NCBI GenBank assembly: GCA_035610365.1
Contig: CM069432.1
Coordinates: 176,003,027-176,067,026 of the forward strand
Source of the DNA: Aquatica leii
Taxonomy: Eukaryota > Arthropoda > Insecta > Coleoptera > Lampyridae
DNA length: 64,000 nt
Direction of reading: 5' to 3'
The translations under genes were made by a program, and so were the position numbers. Every line of letters starts with the position of its first letter. Position 1 is the first letter of the stretch. Positions 36,487 through 48,140 of this stretch are shown in pieces. The notes beneath the pieces were generated by a model, which was given only the letters and a program-made list of their open reading frames with translations, had not been told where the DNA came from and did no database searches.

Positions 36487-36678
36487 GAAACAAGAAAAAT
36501 TAAAATCTCGATCCCTACAACATCGGCAACCCACCACACATAATTATAAACAACCGAGGTATATATTTTTCTACTACATACAATAGGCGAAACATTTATT
36601 TCATTGAAGTTAAATACCCTAATGGTAGCTACGCGTTATACTTAGTTACTAACGTTAAATCGAAATCCCACAGTTCGT
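36487..36678 (+). other. 57-codon open stretch inside the pogo element
   Basis: NLDPYNIGNPPHIIINNRG, IYFSTTYNRRNIYFIEVKYP and NGSYALYLVTNVKS are encoded without a stop, without an ATG at the start. The composition looks protein-like, with many Asn, Tyr and Ile. No family is recognised. It could be a fragment of an unidentified ORF. Confidence 0.25.
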
Positions 36679-37561
36679 GAGTAATTGTATGTGACCACGA
36701 TATGTAAAGTAAATTCAAAGCACTCACCGAACTCCAGTACCCACTTGCCGGAAGAAAAACGTTTTTCTTCTTCAGTGGCCTGCAATAAAAGGTTAATACG
36801 AATCGTGTCACAATCCCCAACTCACAAAGATCGTTTAGCTAAAAACAATTTTATATTAAATAATTCATGAAATATATCTCAAAAGTAAATAAAACGTGTA
36901 TCGATTACTGTATGTAGTGAGAATCGAAAATAGGTGATTATTAATATGATTAACGTCGTGTCATCCACGTGTAGTATAAGTTGGCCCAGAACGCCTTCGA
37001 AGACCCCAAATGCACAGCTTGAAATTGCCTTCTGCTAGCGCTCGAGTCCGGCAACGTGATGCCTTAGTTAATAATGTTACGATATCCATTTATCGAGAAT
37101 CTAACATTTAGAATAGGAAGGTACGCAAAATGGCTGTCAAAAGGAAAACGAGTTACAAACGAGTTTATATTAAAAGATGGCTTTAGCTTACCCCGTAACG
37201 TCGTAACGAAACTAGGAAATTAAATAATTATAAATGGTTTTCCATTATTTCCCCGATGGTAACGGATATATTAATCTTTTTACTAGTTACAGGCCATTTA
37301 CATATTTCACATGTCACGACTTTCTATCAAATGACATCTAATGCGCAAAGCATAGTTAGCGCGTGTCAAAACTCGAATCTAATTTCACGTCGAAAATCCA
37401 TAGGCGCACCCAATGAAGATTTCAACCGTAACAACAAAGGCGTACGTAATGAAAATTACCGTAACAAATTCACTATTTTTTTGAAGGGACTGCCTGAAAA
37501 GTGGTCAATATATACAATTGGCCGGTTTATACAGGTGGTCACATTTACAAGTTTCACTGTA

Positions 37562-37930
37562 TATGTTATATATTAAGAGTGAGAAGATGATGATCTGTCC
37601 TACACAGAGAAGAGGAATCTGTATTTATGTGAATAAAATTTATTTGGTTCAAACATAATTTCTTTATGTCAGACAAATTTTGTTTGGGTTTACGAAACTC
37701 GAGTATTTGTAAATGCCAACGGATTTTATTGTTTTACAACGAAGTCAGTAACTTCAAGGTTGGATGCGCAATAGAATACTAAGATAAGAATGTCTTCCGG
37801 GTTTTTTCTTCTTATCTTAGTATAGATCACTTATTTATTTTACAATAACTTAATACATAATTACTTATAAAACAACACACAACAAAAATCTAACAATATA
37901 AGGTGTTTTAAAGTGACTTAATATACATAA
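37562..37930. other. no recognisable gene
   Basis: AT-rich flank of the pogo element. A small inverted pair (ACTAAGATAAGAA/TTCTTATCTTAGT) near 37777-37822 could form a hairpin. Confidence 0.4.
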
Positions 37931-37932
37931 AA

Positions 37933-38025
37933 GGCGTAGCTGAGATCGGTTAGGATGGTTGTTTCAAACAGGAGCCCGGGGGTTCAAATCTCACAGTGAA
38001 CACGAAAAAAAATCGTGAAAATTCA
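37933..38025 (+). mobile_element. tRNA-derived SINE head
   Basis: GGCGTAGCTGAGATCGGTTAGGA contains a Pol III A-box-like word (TAGCTGAGATCGGTTAGG), and GGTTCAAATC at 37981-37990 is a B box at the usual spacing. The acceptor and T stems do not pair well, so this is not a working tRNA. An AT-rich body follows to about 38.2 kb. Confidence 0.55.
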
Positions 38026-38029
38026 ATGC

Positions 38030-39835
38030 GCACTAAACAAGTCAAAAATTACTTTTTTTTCATTTATAAAAATTATGTGTGTTAAATCAAACAATTTATT
38101 TAAATCAAATAAACTATTTTGTAAAATCCTAAAAGTTCTTATTTAAACCAAAAAAACATCCTCTTGGCGCTATTGAAACAACATATTTATTTGAGTAAAA
38201 TAAATTTTCTTTAATTCAACAAAACACTTTTTTCTGTGTACAAGTATTAATTAGTTAATTTAAAGATATGCCGGTAGCATCAATTAAAAAGACAAGGTTT
38301 TTATAGCAACGTTACAACCAAGATACTGAACTCAAAAATACAAATGTAGCTATTCGCATATACATATCTTTATCGGCTTTAAGAAGAAATAAGGAGGGCG
38401 GAGCGATGACGCCGACCGTACCATATTTCAGAATAAAATGTTTGCGCAAAAATGAATTTACCGTCCTACTTTCAGCATATTCTTGTTCCTTATTTTTGAA
38501 CAAATTGAAATAATTTTTTTTTAGTAACAATAAAACAATATTTCAAATGGATTTGTGGTTTTCAAATTTTTTTTTCAAAAATTAATTTTTCTAACTTTTA
38601 AACAAATTTATTTTTCAAAAAATTAAAAATACAAATCGATTCAGATTGTTCTTAGTAAAATATGTTCTAAGTTTCAATAAGATTGGTTCCATGGTAGCTG
38701 AAAAAAATGTTCCGAAAGTTTTGCCAGTTGATAAAGCAGCCTTAAGTTCCTTTTTGGCCCTCGAAAAGAAAGGTCCATTAACATAATTTCTACTCCAATC
38801 AGAAATTTTGTATAATTAAAATTTGTAAAACAAAGAGTTGATTTAAGTTCGGTTCAAGAAATCAAGTGTTTTATGCGGGTAATTAACACCGAGTTTTCGG
38901 CGACGCATATTAAATACAGGTGATGAACATTACGTTACTTAAACATTCTAATTCAAGTGGCAAATTAGAACCGCACTTGTGTGTGTTTAATTAAATAAAG
39001 AAGGTGAACTACGAAAATTGGTTAAAATCAAACGATTGAGGCGAGAATAAGACCTTGAGGTGAAAAGTTTGGTAAACGAAGAATGCTAAAGTGTGGGTAG
39101 TTGAGCAGCCTGAACATCTAAAGAATCGAAGATCGTAATAATTAGTTCCGGGAAAGTTGCCGGTTGTTCTCCCATTTGAGAAAATAGTCGCTACTGCGGA
39201 CTTTATAAAGTTTTCCCGGCTAATGGTACTGTATCGACGCGTTTTACCGATGCTGAACGCGTGTAACGTCTTTGACGGAGTTAAGTGAATCGAATCTGAC
39301 AATAAAGTGTTGAGTTTTTTTAAACTAAGGATTAGTAGCTGTCAAACTGCAGGCATACCTGTAAGTACCTTTAACAACTTATCACCTCTTCACCCGAAGA
39401 AATCGCCTCCAATTCGATCGTTAGAGGAACGTCACGGACACCAGTTATTTTCGACGCGTACTTCTATTTGACTTTGTTTTTGGTTGATTTAAATTGTTGG
39501 TTAAAGTCAAGACGGGCGAATCGATCAGAATAGAGTCTTAGAATTCAATTATGTCTTGATTATCAAACTTTAGACCCCTCTGACTCGGTGCGCAGTCTTG
39601 ATTTATTATTTTGTTTGATGTTTTGTTGTATGCATGCTTTAGTTGTGAATTAAGTTAAGGTGGTTCTCGAGTAGCGGCATTTATCGTTTGCGGCGAGTCT
39701 TACGTACGACCAAGCGCTCTGCGGCTGATTCCCTGTGCGACTTTTAAATTTAAGATTGATTTGAATGATTTTATTAACCATCTTACTTGCTTTAAATTTT
39801 AATATACGAATTATTATCTCATATTTGACTTTCTC
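38030..39835. other. no recognisable gene; GC-richer second half
   Basis: From about 38860 the sequence is less AT-rich and contains strong donor-like words, such as CCTGTAAGTACC at 39358. TTTATAAAG (39203) and AATAAAG (39302) are also present. No domain is readable in the 97-codon minus frame at 39009-39302. It might be non-coding exons or an unrecognised LTR. Confidence 0.3.
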
Positions 39836-39837
39836 TG

Positions 39838-39959
39838 AATCGCCTGTTTTCATCTACGGAGTGTTCGAATTTCCGGATTTGGCGAACATTTCACAGTGAC
39901 TAAAAATTCGGTGGCGCCCTTAACAACTCTTCCTGATTTAAGTAAACTCGGCAAAAAGG
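39838..39959 (+). CDS. possible exon ending in a strong donor
   Basis: An open frame of about 40 codons (ISGFGEHFTVTKNSVAPLTT then LPDLSKLGKK) runs into AAAAAG|GTAAGTGAG. The region also has GGTGGCGCCC, which resembles a primer-binding site, so an LTR/leader is an alternative. No family is recognised. It lies just before the recombinase remnant, and a link is not shown. Confidence 0.25.
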
Positions 39960-40069
39960 TAAGTGAGAGACAAATAATTCGACCCGCCCCTTTTCGACTA
40001 AGTTAGCTGGCAAACCACCATCCCATTGTTACCTTCTCTAAACCATCGTTTTAGAGTGTAACAATGTAC

Positions 40070-40735
40070 ACCACCTGAAATTAGAGAAATTGCTGAAAAT
40101 GCAGTCAGCAATTTGCTTCCGAATAAATCTCGAGCTCCATATGAAAAAGAATTTACTAATTTCAAGAATTGTGCAACGGCAACAAAATTAAAGTGGTATC
40201 TGAAAATGTTATATATGTTTTCGTATTTTGATATACAACAAATCATCGACTTTGTGGAGCATCTATTCAATGTTAAAATGTTGTTTAAATATGTACAAGG
40301 ATGTTGATATATCGAAATACAATAAATTACAAGCTCTGTTAAAGCGAACATCTGCAGGTTACGCACCAAAGAAATCTAAAATCCTAGAAGAAGAAGAAAT
40401 AAATAACTTTATATAAGAAGCCGATGACAGAACATGCCTAGCAATGAAAGTTGGTATAGATTTTATGTATATCTGCAGCTTTTTCTGTAATGATACTTAT
40501 TTTAGGTGGTTTTAATAATGCTTAACAATGGTGCTTGTTGACGGGAAGAACTGACCAACATATTAGTAGAAGATATTGAATACAAATCAGAACATTTGCA
40601 ATTACTAATATACGGGGGATTGACTTAATTAAAAATTATTTTAACTTACGTCCCAATGAAGTCACAAGATACATCAAATGTTAATATTAATGTTTATAAT
40701 AATTGCACATTCCAAGGCAAATCAAATTAAAAGTG
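40070..40735 (+). pseudogene. Crypton-like tyrosine recombinase remnant
   Basis: EIAENAVSNLLPNKSRAPYE and FTNFKNC start the SAM-like N-terminal domain. In another frame STLWSIYSMLKCCLNMYKDV, DISKYNKLQALLKRTSAGY and KKSKILEEEEINNFI follow, then EADDRTCLAMKV. GAC-stop-REELTNILVEDIEY (about 40530-40580) is the first catalytic-Arg box. SQDTSNVNINVYNNCTFQG is the C-terminal tail. This order is that of Crypton-type tyrosine recombinases common in insect genomes, which act by strand exchange through a Tyr nucleophile. The part with the later Arg/His/Tyr boxes is missing, and there are stops. Confidence 0.6.
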
Positions 40736-41018
40736 ATTGTTTGTTGTAGTTTGTTTGGTAGTTTCTAAAAATCACAATTTCCTTACACAAAATTTTTTGT
40801 TTCATATTACCAATACCATAAGATATTCGTTCTGTAGATAATAAAAGTTAAATTAAATTTGAAAAATAAATCTTTGTTTTTCATCAACGAGGTTAAGAAG
40901 TAGTACATAAAAACATCAAGTACCACACATATGCGTTGCCAACTAATGTGTAGGGCCAAAATTTTAGTATAATTTTCAAGATGCAAAGGGGGCCCCCGTG
41001 ATTTTGATGGCCTAAGGG

Positions 41019-44000
41019 CAGCGGCGTAACAAGCAACGGAGAGGCCCGTGTGCGAAGTTGCTATTGGGGGCCCTCTAGTTTTAGTAGTTAAAAGTCTTAT
41101 TATATACATACACGTATATATAAAAAAACACATAAAAGTGATAAAAAATAATAATAATAATACAAACGATAAGACTAATAATGACTAAAAATTAAAACTG
41201 TTAATAAAAAACCTTTTTTCTAGCCCTTGCTTCGGCAAATACATCAATAATTTTACTAATATTTAAACTTCTAGCAGCCTTGTTTTCAATCGAGAGTATT
41301 GCTAAACTATTTAATCTATTCTGAGACAATGTACTTCTCAGGTAGTTTTAATGAGTTTTAATTTTGAGAATCACCTTTCTGCTGAAGCTGAAGTCACCGG
41401 AATTGTCAAAAATAGTGTAAGGGTAATGCATAGTTCTGAGAATGAAGTACGTAACATAATATATTTTACAATAATTAGTTCTAACATTTCTTTTAAAGAA
41501 ATTATAGAATCTAACTCTTTTTTAAATGCATTCCTAAAATAAATTAATTCATAAATAAGATTTTCAGAAAGATCATTGTTATACTCTTCGATTAACGGAA
41601 GATAAAGCTCGCGCAATTGGTCGCCTGATGTCGTTTTTAGAGTCACTGGCATGATAACGTTAAAGAATTTGTTAACCTTCTTGACACCTTTAAATCTATG
41701 TTAATTTGATGTTTTTTTACCCGTCTGTTTCTGCTATTTTCAAAATTAGAGTCAATGGACCCTTTAACTGCCATTTCACGTGCCGTTTCTAACAATTCAT
41801 CAAAATTTTCACGTAACTGTTTTAAGTTAGTATAACTGTTATCTAATAAAGTACATGCAGATTTCACATTTATAGATGGCGTTTGAATTGCTTTAGATAA
41901 AGTATCACAAATTTTTAAAATTTCATGTTCAAGAACAACTAAAAAAACTGTTTTAAAGTTTTCAAAGTACTTTTTTAATCCCATTGCTTCGTTCTTCTCG
42001 TTTACCTTAACTAATGTTAAACATATCTTTGACAAAACTTTTAGAATATTGTGGTAGTGAAACCTCAATGAAACTACACAATGCCCATCTTTGAATACTA
42101 TTCCCAAAAAAAACATACACGCGCTCCAAGATTTCATAAAAATTAAAAATTTTTGGTATAGCTTCAACAGAATCATTCAACACTAAATTTGAAGCATGTG
42201 CTGTACAATGTACATATGTTGCGTTTGGCTGTATTTTTAAAAGTTTTGCTTTAACACCATTATACACACCACTCATATTTGCGGCTCCGTCATATCCTTG
42301 TTCTCGAAGTTTATGTAATTCTAAACTATGATTTTGAGCAAAAGATAAAATGTGATTTGCTAAAATCTGTCCAGTTTGACCTTCAGCTTCTTGAAAACTT
42401 AAATAAGTTTCATTTATGATTACTTCTTTGGGTTTTTCTTTATCGTCATTTTCTATAGATACAAATCGAACAATTATGCTTATTTGATTTGTCTTTGATA
42501 TATCCTGCGTTGTATTTATAATTATTGAATAAAAAAAGCGATTTTTTAATTTTTAATATTAAAGAATTTTTAACTTTTATTTTGAATAGTAGGACTTAAA
42601 TATTTTACTGATTCTGTAGATTTGTTTACAAGATCATTCAGTAGAGGATCATAATTTGATAATAATTTAATTATATTAAAGAAAATTTAAGAAGTAGTGT
42701 TGTTCGTAATATCCTCCCTATGACCCCTAAAAGGCAAGTTTGCTGTAGCTGAAGTAATAGTTACATTTATGATTCTATGACGAAATTTTTTCCAACAGTT
42801 TGCTTCTTTCCTTATTTGCGCCTCCAATTTTGTATCAACAAGTCTAATGTTCATTTTCCACTAATTGTAAATAATACAAGCAGAATGGTGATAAGAAGAT
42901 TTTTCATGACGTGAAATTTTTTGAGTTATATGGCGCCAGTCATCAACTTCGTGTCTCCATGCATTTCAATCTACAGTAAAGAACCAGCAAGGTTCACAAT
43001 AAGCTTTATATAATCTTGGTGAATAGCATAACCACATTCTTGGAATTTGTCCCGTAATTGAACTTTGTTTATAATATATTTTAGAAAAACTGCGATTATC
43101 CTTATTTTTTGGAAACGGTCCAGGCGGTTAACAAGGTCCATATTGGACAATGTGTTTTTTATCTTTTGATTTTAAATTGGTTATATCAAAATTTGCTCTG
43201 TCACTTAAATATTCTATTGAGTTCGATGTTACAAATGTGGAAGACGTTGGAGTACTATGTTTTTGGAAATCTACATATAGGGAACCGGAATTCTCTTCTA
43301 TAGCTGTAAGTGTGGAACAGCATGGTTCTTCCACAGGTTCTTTGGTTTTATTAGAAACTGAAATTACGTCAAAAGGAGTAATAAAACTTAAGTTATTTCT
43401 CCTACACTAGTTATAAAGCAAATTAAATAATGTCTAAAGAAACATAAACAACGACAAAACAAAATTGTATATTTTGGATTATGGCAATAAAAAAGTAATA
43501 GATTTTGTCATAAACCGCATCTGGACATTGTTTTTCTGAGCAAAGTTAAATTATTGCTGATGCAGGCATGCAGCTTAAAGCGAAGCTGGCCCACAAACCG
43601 ATTACTCCGTATTGATAGGGGTAATAATTTTGGGATAATAGTAAGAAAAAGGTAACAAGAACTTTCAATAATTATTTACTGAAGTTAAAATCGATAGAAA
43701 ATAATTTGAATTTTTTTTAATACACGACCATATAAACAACACTCACTTCGTATGATTAATTCACAAAAATACTATTAAAGCGCTAAGAAACACTTATTTA
43801 ACAAGATTGATCGAAGAAGAATGTAGTGTTGACATTGGCTTTTGCTTCCCGCCCTCATCTGTAAAAAAGCCGAAGTATCAATTTCTATAATTTTTATTGT
43901 GTGCTTTGACAACTAAAAGCCGCTCGATGCATAGGATTACTAAAAGTACGACTCTCATTCATTTATGTTCATTACATATATAAAAAATATAAACCATAAG

Positions 44001-44366
44001 CCTATGAAAACCAATATGGTTATCTTCCTTTTACTCTTATTTCATTCAGTGATTGTCATTAATACTTCTAGTACTTATGTTTAATTATTTTAGTACAATA
44101 AGTAATATATTTCATATGTAGTAACTAAGTAAATCTTCTTTGAAAACAGAATTTAACTATGCTTTCATACTACGATATACAAATCTTTTGTTAAGAAAGT
44201 TTAAAATATAGAATTTTATTAAAAGCAGTAAAACGTCTTAGTTATTTAGACATACTTTTGAGGTCTATAACAAAAATTGTACTACTGGAAAGCGTACGCT
44301 GGGGGCCCCCTTTGATAGAGGGCCCGTGTGTCTTGCACCCACGGCACCCCGGTAGTTACGCCGCTG
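41019..44366 (-). mobile_element. hAT transposon, 3.35 kb
   Basis: A perfect 8-bp target duplication CCTAAGGG flanks it (41011-41018 and 44367-44374). The ends are CAGCGGCGTAACAAG and, inverted, CAGCGGCGTAACTACCGG, followed by GCCCGTGTG and GGGGGCCC blocks. The minus strand carries a decayed transposase. It sits inside an older hAT end: GGGGGCCCCCGTG to the left and TAATCCGGCATTG to the right. Confidence 0.92.
41201..43334 (-). pseudogene. hAT transposase (TTF-type finger, DUF4371-like)
   Basis: Reading on the minus strand: HIVQYGPC, then a stop in place of Gln, PPGPFPKNKDNRSFSKIYY, and MWLCYSPRLYKAYCEPCWFF (TTF-type zinc finger). The DUF4371-like words LPFRGHRED and KYLSPTIQNK follow. YVHCTAHASNLVLNDSV (42007-42276) is typical of the RNase H-like core. 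TIPVTSASAER and FSKLKLIKT, then YLRSTLSQNRLNSLAILSIE, form the dimerisation domain, with a stop at 41201. It is similar in layout to ZMYM1-like hAT proteins. At least five frameshifts or stops are present. Confidence 0.85.
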
Positions 44367-44374
44367 CCTAAGGG

Positions 44375-44400
44375 CTTCTACATGGGCTAATCCGGCATTG
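44375..44400 (-). mobile_element. end of an older hAT, host of the insertion
   Basis: On the minus strand it reads CAATGCCGGATTAGCCCATG, close to the CAGTGCCGGATTAAC end of the 21.6-kb element. The 41.0-44.4-kb hAT jumped into this element. The left remainder is the piece ending at 41018; its own outer terminus is not clear. Confidence 0.55.
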
Positions 44401-44803
44401 CTGAAGGATGCAATTTAGTCTTAATTGTGAGCATATCGTTAACATAAATCAAACAAAGTGATACCGTTCAAAAGTTAACAGAAATCCCTACTAAAACATA
44501 CGCTGACTAATTGTAAATCTCGGTGGTTTACCAACCTTAGCTGTCAATTGAATATATTGCCCTAACATAGAAACGTTTGTTTAAAGTTAAAATTGCAGAC
44601 TGTAAACCCAAAAAGACGAGCAATTTTACAAGAGAAAACTTACTGCATGCTTAATGAATCCACCCGATGAAGTGCTTGTCGAGTCAAATAACGGTAAATA
44701 ATGTGGAGGACCAAAATTCTTTTATAATTGTAATGATTCTATAGTGTAGAACAGAAAGTGATATTTGTAATACCTAACAGTAACGACCGAACGAAGTTTA
44801 ATA

Positions 44804-44992
44804 CAGTGACGGATACAGGATTTTACTCTGAGGGGGGGGTCATATAAAAAGGAATCGTTAATACCGGGGTTTACAAATATACTTTCCAAATAAAAAATAT
44901 TATATTCAAAACTAAAAAAATTAAACTTTGTTTTAAAAAGGTTTGGGGGGGGGGTCATGACTCCTATGATGCTCCTCTTGTATCCGCATTTG
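44804..44992. mobile_element. hAT MITE, 189 bp
   Basis: The ends CAGTGACGGATACAGGA and, inverted, CAAATGCGGATACAAGA are flanked by GTTTAATA (44796-44803) and CTTTAATA (44993-45000), an 8-bp duplication with one mismatch. Just inside each end lies a G-rich run (8-9 G) before GTCAT. No coding sequence is present. Confidence 0.75.
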
Positions 44993-45000
44993 CTTTAATA

Positions 45001-46685
45001 CACAACATTGATTTGTGTAAAGTAAGTAGCAGATGTCACTGGTTCAAAATAAGCACTAAATTCAGAAGTCAAAAAGTGATGTGGAAATTTAAATCTCCCT
45101 TAAGTTTATTGCATTTGTTGATAATAATAGGCTTAATAAAATATTTGTTTTTGTTAATTTCCGACGAAATGTTGTCAGCACAGCAAGAGCATGTTTGGAT
45201 TTCTTTATTTAACGTTAAAGAAAACATACGGTCAAATAAAATTTATGCTAAAATTAATAAATACATATTTACTGTTTGTTGGTAGAAATTAACGTCATTT
45301 CCGATAGTTTCCATTGCTAGCGCTTCATTCGAGTTATATGGATATCGTGACAAATTCTTTTGTCTAAATTTGTATTATTATTCTTCCATTTCCTTTTGTT
45401 AGAATTGTATTAATGATTGTTGCTTTTGTGTTAGTTTCAAGTTTCAAACACACGTAACGTTATTTTTTGTAATATGTCAACACGGCAATTATTTTTCTTG
45501 GTTGTTTTAGAATTCATATATAGGACTAAAACATATCTTGTTACACGATAAAATCTTGTTGATTTTTAATTATTCAGTTTTACTATTCAATTAGTATGTT
45601 TTGGCTACGTGTCGTTAATTGAGGATGAAGATTGGCAATTAAGATAAGTAGTACAGGTCAAATTCCATTCGTTATTGTATGATGCATTTCTCCCTCGAGA
45701 CCTATTTGCTGTTTCATATGGCAGTGGCAACTTCTCGATTGTCAACAAATCTCTAAATTTCATTTGAATTCATTTTGATATTAGTATGTCATACTTTTAA
45801 TCAATATACCATTGATTGAAATAGAATTGAAAAATGTTATCCTGTGTATTCTTTTGGAAATCGGAAATGAACTACTTTATTTCTTATCTAAAACCATTCT
45901 CTTTTAAGGGTTGAGAGATTTTGTCGGAAAACTTACTTTAATCTTATTGTGTTGAGAAATCACTATTGTTTATTTAATCTGAAGCTGTTGCTCGCCATTG
46001 GATATGTTTTATATTGTTAAATTTAAATACGCACAGCTAAATAAACTCCTAATTTTAATTCATCGTGGTTTTTTTATATTAAAGCATCAACATAGTTAAT
46101 AAAAAGTAGTAAATTACGCCGTACCTTCTAATTTTCTATACAGCATAAAAACGAACAAAGAAATAAAATTCAAGTTGTCTGCATTTGACTATACGTCTCA
46201 TTTATTTACCTGTTGGGTGATTTGTAGCAACTTTTCTTTAAGATGAATTGAGTTTATAACAATTCAAATATTTGGTTTTGTTACGCTCAAAACAAAATTA
46301 TATCATTTAAATACGTAATTGAAACGTTTATTTATTTTGTTATTTTTGTATATGTATTTCCAAATTACAAACAACTTTATCTTTGTATGTACTTTATTGT
46401 TTTGTTTTTATTAGTTGTTATTTCCGTATATGTTATCATGTAATTTTAAAATTTGATATGCTTTGTTAAAATATTATATACATACTACTATGAAGCTTCA
46501 TAACATAAGAGGTCAGCCAAACCAAAATATAGTAGTTTAGAGAGATTTATATTGTTTAATTAATTATTTATGACAAGGATTTCTATAATTTTTATAATTT
46601 ACTAATGTCTCAATTAGCTTAAAAATATTGTGCGTTTATAATACGTTACGGGTTTCTTATACCACAGCTTATACTTAGTGCGATT
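45001..46685. other. no recognisable gene
   Basis: AT-rich. The 90-codon frame at 45013-45285 (+) has a hydrophobic middle but no recognisable family. Confidence 0.35.
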
Positions 46686-46928
46686 AGAAGTGTTACGGGT
46701 GTGAAAACGGAGCTCAGTTTTAGCAGCCAAAATGACCGAAGTCACTTGAACAACCAGTGATGCGCTTAACTACAATATACATTATATACGATATATTACA
46801 CATGAAAACACATTTTAAATTAATTTTAATTTTTATAAGAAACAACTATATAAAAGTATTTATAATTATATTACGGATATTACTCACCTCTGAAATCATT
46901 AAAAATTCACAGTTTCTTTAGTTCCACT

Positions 46929-47775
46929 ATGATGTACACCCGCGGTCAACCAAAAAGGACATATTCAGGTAGAAATAGAATTACGTGGTCACAATCTAAG
47001 ACAAGAAACCACCTTAACCTTTATAATCTCTCAGGTAAAAAATTAGAATTCAGTGATATATGTATGAATCTATGTTCAATTTTGTTAACAATTCCATTTC
47101 GGCCGCTGTAAAATCCGCAAGCTCGATCCCGGAGCATCAAAAGAGACGACTAATTCCTACAGACACCAGGATGCCGCACCTTTACGGCCTTTCAAAAATC
47201 CACAAACCAGGGGTACCGCTTCGCCCAATTGTGAGTGCTACAGGTTTAGTCACTCATCCTCTGGCTACTACTACTACTTATGTACCATTTTACAACCGCT
47301 TACGGGAAAAAACATCTATTACGTAAAGAATTCCCAGCACTTCGTCTCAAGAATTAAAGAAATTAAATTGGAACCAGAAGATATTTTAGTCAGTTTTGAT
47401 GTGACATCTCTCTTCACAAAAGTGCTACTACAAACAGCACTGGAGATCATTAAGATCAAATTATGAAAAGCGGATTTGGATGAGGAGCTTAACGGGCTAA
47501 TTGAGCTATGCTTAAAGTCCACGTACTTCTCATTCAACAATATTGTATACGAACAAGTTGAAGGGGCAGCCATGGGATCACCACTTTCTCTAGTCATCGC
47601 CAATATATTTATGAAGGATTTTGAAGAAAGAGCATTAGAAACCGCTACCCTTAAACCAAAATGCTGGCTACGTTATGTGGACGATACATTTGTAATTTGG
47701 TCTCATGGAACAGAAACACTACACAACTTTCTGAATTACATCATTTTTGGACGTACTGGTCACGATAAAATTTGA
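46929..47775 (+). pseudogene. Penelope-like element reverse transcriptase
   Basis: RRLIPTDTRMPHLYGLSKIH, KPGVPLRPIVSATGLVTHPL (47060-47326), ILVSFDVTSLFTKV (first catalytic Asp), then EGAAMGSPLSLVIANIF and CWLRYVDDTFVIW (47476-47775) with the VDD box. These are Penelope-type blocks, not LINE-type. Two frameshifts and an in-frame stop near 47464 break it. The GIY-YIG endonuclease that should follow is absent; the sequence after 47775 is degenerate until the tail motif at 48005. Confidence 0.88.
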
Positions 47776-48004
47776 AGAGGCAACAATGTTGGCTAAATCC
47801 TAAAACTTCTGGCCTAGACTATACAAGGAAGTCATTGAAATCCAGAAGTACGACAATTTTAATAGGGATAATGGAATCGATCTAGCGCCAATATGAAAAA
47901 ACATGTTCCGGAAAACTAATGAATCGGAACCGTCACGAACCATTGACCCGAACGGCGTAATATAAAGGCTTGTCAGGATCCTATATCTTCAGTTTCAGTT
48001 TTTT

Positions 48005-48035
48005 CTGAAGAAGACAGCGACCTGACTGTCGAAAC
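48005..48035 (+). ncRNA. hammerhead-like motif in the Penelope tail
   Basis: CTGAAGA, one A, a perfect 5-bp stem GACAG/CTGTC with loop CGACCTGA, then GAAAC. The core and stem II match the compact hammerhead arrangement of Penelope-like elements except for the extra A after CTGAAGA. The 62.3-kb copy has the same extra A. Confidence 0.5.
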
Positions 48036-48140
48036 GTAAAACATTTATAAATTTTGTGAAAAGTGTAAATATGGTACGTGGTTCAAAACCCGATAATAAT
48101 TATTTGTTAAAAAATCATGGCCATGAAAGCCTCCTTTTGT

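Larger units (their letters stand above)
34738..37559 (-). mobile_element. pogo/Tigger-like Tc1-mariner element, 2.8 kb
   Basis: The ends are CAGTAAAACCTGTGTAAATT then GACCACC, and, inverted, CAGTGAAACTTGTAAATGTG then ACCACC. TA dinucleotides flank both sides (34736-34737 and 37560-37561). Further GTGGTCA copies lie inside at 35986-36026 (AGTGGTCAATAG, AGGTGGTCATTTTA). Only a short transposase remnant on the minus strand remains. The rest, including 36.1-37.2 kb, is unassigned. Confidence 0.75.

Noticed and set aside
37933-37995. Possible functional tRNA gene
   Set aside because: A and B boxes are present, but acceptor and T stems do not pair and no clear anticodon loop forms; a SINE head fits better.
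40940-40975. Left terminus of the older hAT (GTTGCCAACTAATGTGTAGG)
   Set aside because: Only loosely similar to the right end, and no 8-bp duplication matches; boundary left open.
43150-43410. 86-codon plus frame at the start of the hAT gene
   Set aside because: Antisense to the transposase N-terminus, whose continuation contains the TTF-type zinc finger.
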